Below are positions 58,471 to 64,000 of a DNA stretch of 64,000 nt, one piece after another. Made by a program: the position numbers and the translations under genes. Source of the stretch: Epiperipatus broadwayi (Eukaryota > Onychophora > Udeonychophora > Euonychophora > Peripatidae). The notes below the pieces were generated by a model. It was given only the letters and a program-made list of their open reading frames with translations, had not been told where the DNA came from and made no database searches. Within the stretch, counting starts at the first letter, position 1. Every line of letters starts with the position of its first letter. The stretch covers positions 5,725,922 through 5,789,921 of the forward strand of contig JAQFVV010000042.1 in NCBI GenBank assembly GCA_028023455.1. The letters are read 5' to 3'.

Positions 58471-59668
58471 AAATTTTTCATGTTTAATTTAATAATAATA
58501 ATAATCATATTTTATTAATATTTTGTTGCGAGTGCATTTTATTCTGAATTTGAACCCTGAGATCAAGATATTTTAGGATTGAAAAAAAGCTCATATTTAA
58601 GATCAAGATATTTTAAGGACTAAGAGATGTTTTTTTTTTTTAATTACAAAAAGAACCTTGTATTTTAATAAATATATTTAGTCATGGTATTGTCTACAAG
58701 AGGACTTATAGTCTGGAGTGGTGTTTTAAAATCCATGTCATGTGCTGGCTGTGTATGTAACCTGTGGGTGCTATTAGTTAGCCTGTGACTGCCTTATGGA
58801 TTTTCTAGATTACATAGTTGCTTTTCTTGTGTTCCTGTCACTCTTTGATTAGTCGGTCATTAGTTACAAAATATATCTAAGTAAATATTTTACTAACTAC
58901 AAAGAGTTCTTTGGATTAGTATTTGATATGATATATGAAATTGTACTCAATAAAACAGCCTTTATATTTGGTATGTGTGAATATATAGTGTCTGAGAGTT
59001 GGTGCATGAAATTTAAATAGCATATAAAATTATATGTTTGTTATGCTATCATGTTTTGTGAGTTTATGTACATTAATTAATTAGATGTTTTTATTATACT
59101 TATGATAATATGTGTGAGTGTCTATATATTATTATTATTTCTTGACACACTGCTTGAAGTCGGCTGTTAATTTGGCAATTGATGTTGATATCTTTTCTCT
59201 TGCTAATGCATATGTTCAGCCCCTCCATGAAAGAGTTTGTGGCTTGTTAATCTTTTGACACTGCCTGAACATAGATAACTGGTGCCTATTCATATATTAT
59301 TTATTATCTACCTTGCCTATATTGCAATGTTTAAATGAGTTATTGAATATTTAAGAGTGTTTTCAAGGCACATTTATTTGAAGAGTATTTGCTAGTTACC
59401 ATGATTTAATATTTTAAGCAGTTTTGAATTATAATATGTATCTTATTTCCTCACCTCTCATAAATACTAACAGTATCATAATGGTGTACTTGTAATTTAT
59501 ACAATATGCTATTTTTGTAATTTAAGAACAAATGCTTTCTTACACTAGTTTTGAGACATAGTTGATATCATTAGGAAGTTAAAATCATGCTGGTGGCCTA
59601 ATATGGTCATGTATATTTGTTGTTTTATTCTTAGTGCAAGATTGTTGGAGAGATGTATTGGATAATTG

Positions 59669-60002
59669 TGAGAACATAATAATCATCACATGACTACCAC
59701 TTCTTATGCTTGTGTATAACTGTTGTTAAAAGAGGCAAAACCCACTATACGTATTGCTACACACAGCAAGCTAGAGTAATCAATGGATGCCAGAAGGCTT
59801 GTGCACCTAGATGTAGTGCTCTCAGATCCAAGGCTCTCACTGACAAAGGCCACAAGCCAGAAACCAGTCTGGGGATATTGGATGAGTAGGCACTAGATGG
59901 GGATTTTATGCACAAGCCTTCTGGCATCCATTGATTACTCTAGCTTTGCTATGTGTGGCAATACATATAATGAGTTTTGCCTGTTTTTTGAGAACATAAT
60001 AA
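59669..60002 (+). mobile_element. Hammerhead hairpin element, family 1, copy B (complete)
   Basis: A perfect 14-bp repeat (tgagaacataataa) at 59669-59682 and 59989-60002 bounds 306 bp. Order: one-sided tail 59683-59727 (tcatcacatgactacc), left arm 59728-59805, loop with ribozyme (59821-59886), right arm 59909-59988 ending gcctgttttt. No ORF and no poly-A. This copy gives the exact ends of the family. Confidence 0.85.
59821..59886 (+). ncRNA. Hammerhead ribozyme, degraded core (copy B)
   Basis: CUGACAA (59840-59846) replaces CUGAUGA; the change at G8 should abolish activity. Stem II GGC/GCC with loop CACAA, GAAA, then ACCAGUC in place of ACUAGUC, so the stem III palindrome is lost. Stem I (CUCUCA with UGGGGA, CCAA with UUGG, CUCA with UGAG) remains. 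Confidence 0.65.
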
Positions 60003-60412
60003 ATAATGCAAAGGTTATTATTATATTTTTGTAGGGGATATTTATCATAAAATTATACAAATACTTTATCTTAATTTATTAGATTAAAATTATTTTTTTA
60101 ATATCTATTGTACTAAATTGTATTCATATTGTAAATAAATAGTTTATTATTATTAAAATGTTTCTGTTTTTGTTGCCATTACTATTGCATTCATTAACCA
60201 GAAAATTTCATAATAATAAAGTTTTATTATTTATTGTTTTGGTCACATATTAGTATTTACTTATCCATATTACCTGCATTGTAATAAAACATTTGCTTTG
60301 TTAATCCCTATTAATTTTAAGCAAGTTTTTGTAATGCTTTGAGTAGCATAAAATGTGTGCTTTCTACCTACTACATTACTTCATCTGTATACAATAATCA
60401 TAAATTAATTTA

Positions 60413-60732
60413 AACAGGTAAAAACTCTCCATATAGTAGTGCCATCTTGTGCTAACCAGAGTAATCCATGGATGCCAGAATGCTGGAGGGTTGCATTAGA
60501 TCCTAAGATCTAGGTGCAGTGCTCTCAGATCCAAGGCTCCTCACTGATGAAGGCCACAAGCCAGAAACTAGTCTGCGGATATTGGTTGAGTAGGCACTAG
60601 ATAGGGATTTTATGCACAAGCCTTCTGGCATCCATTGATTACTCTGGTTAGCACAATGTGGCACTACTATATGGAGAATTTTTGCCTGTTTAATAACAGT
60701 TATGTGCTAGCATGAGATGGTGATCATGTGAT
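60413..60732 (+). mobile_element. Hammerhead hairpin element, family 1, copy C (intact ribozyme core)
   Basis: Arms begin at about 60414 and end at about 60692; the one-sided tail is on the right here (60693-60732, ...gtgatcatgtgat). Imperfect 14-bp flanks (cataaattaattta / cattaattaattaa, 12 of 14) at 60399-60412 and 60733-60746. Arm sequence (ctctccatatagtagtgcc) differs from copies A, B and D, yet its two arms match each other. Confidence 0.75.
60524..60590 (+). ncRNA. Hammerhead ribozyme, type I, intact core
   Basis: CUGAUGA 60544-60550, GAAA 60564-60567, cleavage after GUC at 60573. Stem I: UCCUCA 60538-60543 with UGCGGA 60574-60579 (one mismatch), internal loop GGC/UA, CCAA 60531-60534 with UUGG 60582-60585, internal loop GAU/U, CUCA 60524-60527 with UGAG 60587-60590. 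Stem II: GGC 60552-60554 with GCC 60560-60562, loop CACAA, A-A at 10.1/11.1. Stem III is the palindrome ACUAGU 60567-60572 without a loop, so activity would need two molecules. Confidence 0.8.
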
Positions 60733-61255
60733 CATTAATTAATTAATTATAATATTATAACCTCAGATACACTTATGTGCCAGATAAATAAAATATTTAT
60801 ACATGAAGAAAATTTAAAGAATGCTTTGTATGGTAATTATTAATCATCTAAATATTGATGTAGTCAGTTTTGTATATTTGCCTTTTTTTTTTTTTTTTAG
60901 TTTGAGGCATAAGATATCAAGAATAAAGTTATAAAGATGATATAAAATGTTTTATTTACAACTTAAATAAATATTGCATATGAGAACTTTGAAATGCCTA
61001 CTATAATTATTATTTTATATTAAGTATAATGTGAATCTGAAATATAGTCAAAATATTGAAACTTGAGCTAATATTTAAATTTTTTAAGATATCTAAGCTT
61101 ATAATATGAATCCTGAGAGTAGAAGTTTCAAACCCTATAATTGTAACCTAATGTGTATTCTATTAATATAATTATCATCTGTGATGGTATTCATTATGTG
61201 AGATTTACACTATAAAAGAATCCGAAAAATTTATGAGTTTTAAAATGCATTGGAT

Positions 61256-61420
61256 AGATATATCCACAGCCATTTTCACGCAATGGTGTCTCTCTACCGC
61301 AGACAGTTGCTGGGTTACAGGCTTGCCCAACATGCTGGCTATTCATGGGTTATGAGGTAATGATTGATGTTAGGTTACAATATATAAATAAGCACACACA
61401 GTGTACATATTACTTGAATC
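61256..61420. other. Unassigned GC-richer segment
   Basis: About 130 bp (gtgtctctctaccgcagaca, cttgcccaacatgctggct) stands out from the A/T background. No ORF or repeat partner found in the window. Confidence 0.3.
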
Positions 61421-61622
61421 CATTTATTTCCTTATATCAGAATTCACTACATTGTCTTACAAATTACATTGAAGGCTGAAAAATATTTTATCCTTAATAT
61501 ATTATATACACTTACATATATATATAATAATAATATGAAGTAATATTTAAATGTGCATAATATAAGCATCCTAATTTATAAATCAGATTTTCTAGTCAGT
61601 TTGGAAAAGATTTGTAAACGTG

Positions 61623-61945
61623 AAGATTATTACATCACATGATCACCATTTCTTATGCTTGCTTATAACTTATTAAAACAGGCAAAAACTCACTATACAT
61701 ATTGCCACACTGCAAGCTAGAGTAATCAATGGATGCCAGAAGGCTTGTGAATAAAATCTCCATCTAGTGCCTAATCATACAATATCCCCAGACTAGTTTC
61801 TGGCCCGTGGCCTTCTTGGATCTGAGAGCACTGCACCTAGATCTAATGGGGATTTCATGCACAAGCCTTCTGGTATCCACTGTTACTTTAGCTTGCAGTG
61901 TGGCAATACGTATAGTGAGTTGTTGCCTGTTCTAAAGATTATTAC
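61623..61945 (-). mobile_element. Hammerhead hairpin element, family 1, copy D (loop inverted)
   Basis: An 11-bp repeat (aagattattac) at 61623-61633 and 61935-61945 bounds the insertion. The tail is at the left (61634-61673), as in A and B, but the loop is inverted: the ribozyme remnant reads on the - strand (GAAACUAGUC then UGGGGAUAUUG, about 61786-61804). CUGAUGA is deleted between gatcc and aaggcc. Confidence 0.75.
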
Positions 61946-62139
61946 TTCAAAAATATTAATTTTAATGTAAATAATGATTTTGAAATTCTTTTATGCCTTG
62001 AATACAATGTTATACTATATTGTTATTAAATTATCCAATTCAACTAATAGTTTTGATTGTACAACAATCTCAGATATGATATATACAATACAGATAAGTA
62101 CTATTGTTATTAAAATGATTATTGTATACATACTATAGA

Positions 62140-62281
62140 ATAGGCACTAGATAGGGATTTTATGCACTAACCTTCTAGCATCCATTGATTACTCTGGCTT
62201 GCACTGAATGGCACTACTGTTATGGATAGTTTTGCCTGTTTTAACAGTTTGAGAAAGCATAAGAAATAGTGATCATGTGAT
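62140..62281 (+). mobile_element. Hammerhead hairpin element, family 1, copy E (right half only)
   Basis: Starts inside the loop (aggcactagatagggatttt, 62143-62162), continues through the right arm (ggcttgcactgaatggcac) and the tail (gtgatcatgtgatg). Left arm and ribozyme are missing. Confidence 0.65.
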
Positions 62282-62289
62282 GTTTAGTG

Positions 62290-64000
62290 GTTTAATACAT
62301 TACTTGTATTTGGATCACTATGTACCAATTCACCATTGAATGTGTTGAATAGTGATGTATAAAAGAAGAAGTAGAATGAAATAAAATATAATAATATATA
62401 CTTGTCTTCTTTTTTCCAATACTTTCTATATCAACTTATTCCAATCTTCTAAGTAAACAGACACTATTAATTAATCAATAAATGAGCATATAATTATAAT
62501 AAACTGCAAATAAATTTTAAATATTTCACACAATGCCATTAAGTAAAATTCAATCTCTGAATAAGATATTCTTAATTATAGTCATTTTAATATGCCTAGC
62601 TTAACTTGATTGCATAACTGTCTACACAACACATCTATTAAGAATAAAACAATGAAATGAAATTAAGTTGATTAATATTAGCTGTTTATAAGGGGTTCTA
62701 ATCCTGCCACATTGTAATCTCTCCCTAGAAACATTTTTTTCAGTGCCAAACAATAATCTATCTGAATACAAATTTATATCAATAAGACCTCAAAAGCTAG
62801 CCAACAATATATTTATTGATTAAAATCAACTTGAATTAAATTAATGGTAACAAAAGTAAATAAATATCTATATTTTTTAGATTTGAAATTACAATTATAT
62901 ATTAAGTATATTGATCATCTAAAATTTGTTCAAATTTAAATTATATCAGATACTTGGCATCTAATTTCTACTATGAATATCATTTCCATAATTGATTTAT
63001 GATCCATATTTCTTTTTCACAATTATTTAATTTAAATTTACTATGTGTTCTGCACAATGCCATCATATGAATGTTAAGACAAAATATTTAGATGTAAGAC
63101 ATTGGTAAAGTCCTTGTCATAAATATTTCATCTATCTGAAAGTAATCATAATATGTATTCTTAAATATCCTATTACAAAGGATAATTTAAAACTACCCCA
63201 ACTATTTATACATCCTAAAGCGCCACTACTGTCACTATTCCCCATCTTTCCAAATGTTGGGATATACAAAAACATGTAATCATTATTACAGTATTTTTTT
63301 TCTTACTAAATTAAGTTTAAAATATTTATATCTGTTATCAATGATACTACTATTACTAATAATTGTACAAATACATTTTTTATTACATATTTTTAGCTGC
63401 CTCTCATTTTTTTAAGTAATAAACATAACTATTAGACATGTTTGTCTTGGTACAAAAAAATAAATCATACAAACTCTGCAACTTAGACAGTTTATCACAT
63501 AAATGATAACCTGTTATAACATAATGCCCCATTTTGTATAGTTTATGATCATGGCTTATTTCATTTTCAGTTATTCTTGTCCAGTTGTGACTTTAATATT
63601 ATATATGTTAAATATTTAAGCTTTTAGAACAGATTAACATTTTTAGGAATTAATTAAAAGTGATTTTTTTTTTTTCTAAAATGTAGTGAAAAGACTTTTT
63701 CTTTTATTTCCAAACATTTTAACATCACCTTTTTTTTTATCAAGCAGGAATTTTTAAATAAGCCGTCTTTTTATAAAACTTGAAATTTGTAATGAAATGG
63801 TTTTATAGTTTAAATAAATGTTCCATAAATGAGCAGCAAAATTACAGAATATTTCTTTGTTTAATTAAATGCTATTTGTATTTTATAATGCTTTTAAGTA
63901 ATTATTTTGACAGCTGTAAATTTATTTAACATGAATACATTTTCTTTCAGATAAATGTTTTGTAATAATAAAGTACCAAAAGTTGATTGTAGATTGCCAT
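62290..64000. other. Intergenic AT-rich DNA
   Basis: No gene, RNA or repeat boundary recognised. Confidence 0.6.

Larger units (their letters stand above)
57000..60400 (+). repeat. Diverged direct duplication, about 2.2-kb offset
   Basis: Landmarks recur in order: ccactccatgaaagagagag (57423) / cccctccatgaaagagtttg (59220); gccattataataccattgca (57974) / gccattactattgcattc (60175); gggtagcataaaagatgccc (58190) / gagtagcataaaatgtgtgc (60341). Identity is patchy. Copy B of the ribozyme hairpin lies only in the second half. Confidence 0.5.

Overview
The window looks like nuclear DNA of an AT-rich invertebrate animal, possibly an arthropod or chelicerate, though the phylum is not proved by anything here. 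It holds one spliced protein-coding gene on the + strand, and long introns and intergenic DNA full of transposon remnants. There are no bacterial features, no rRNA and no convincing tRNA.

Gene (2687-39209, +). Eleven exons with matching splice phases encode the C-terminal 549 residues of TBL3/UTP13, a WD40 protein of the UtpB part of the small-subunit processome. They cover the later WD repeats and the helical Utp13 C-terminal domain, ending in TAA at 39207-39209. The first half of the gene lies upstream of the window. Introns are 2-5.4 kb, except one of 98 bp. The 3' UTR may contain a GC-AG intron (39216-40459).

Introns. They hold non-LTR retrotransposon pieces (3.2, 12, 24-26, 31.6 and 34.6 kb), a Penelope-like GIY-YIG fragment (14.2 kb), a hAT-type MITE with an 8-bp target duplication (10.7 kb), another 8-bp-TSD transposon (29.7 kb), a mariner-like MITE (22.8 kb), an LTR-like block (21-22.4 kb) and tRNA-derived SINEs (7.8, 19.3 kb).

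Downstream (40.7-64 kb). No gene was recognised. The area carries a SINE-free mix of LINE remnants (45.9, 46.7 and 52.9-54.9 kb), foldback repeats, a diverged direct duplication (57-60.4 kb) and a cluster of hairpin elements at 59.7-62.3 kb.

The most interesting signal is a set of roughly 220-830 bp palindromic insertions, mostly about 300 bp, with no poly-A tail. The best ones are flanked by 11-14 bp direct repeats. Several carry hammerhead-ribozyme cores in or beside the hairpin loop: near-complete at 60524-60590 and 34095-34155, degraded at 59821-59886, 36661-36687, 776-812, 38097-38130 and 14152-14196. In the three clearest motifs (60524-60590, 34095-34155, 14152-14196) stem III is a loop-less palindrome, as in dimeric hammerheads of Penelope-like elements. 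I infer a group of non-autonomous, Penelope-related ribozyme hairpins. In the 59.7-62.3 kb family, the two arms of each copy match each other although arms differ between copies, and the loop occurs in both orientations relative to a one-sided tail.
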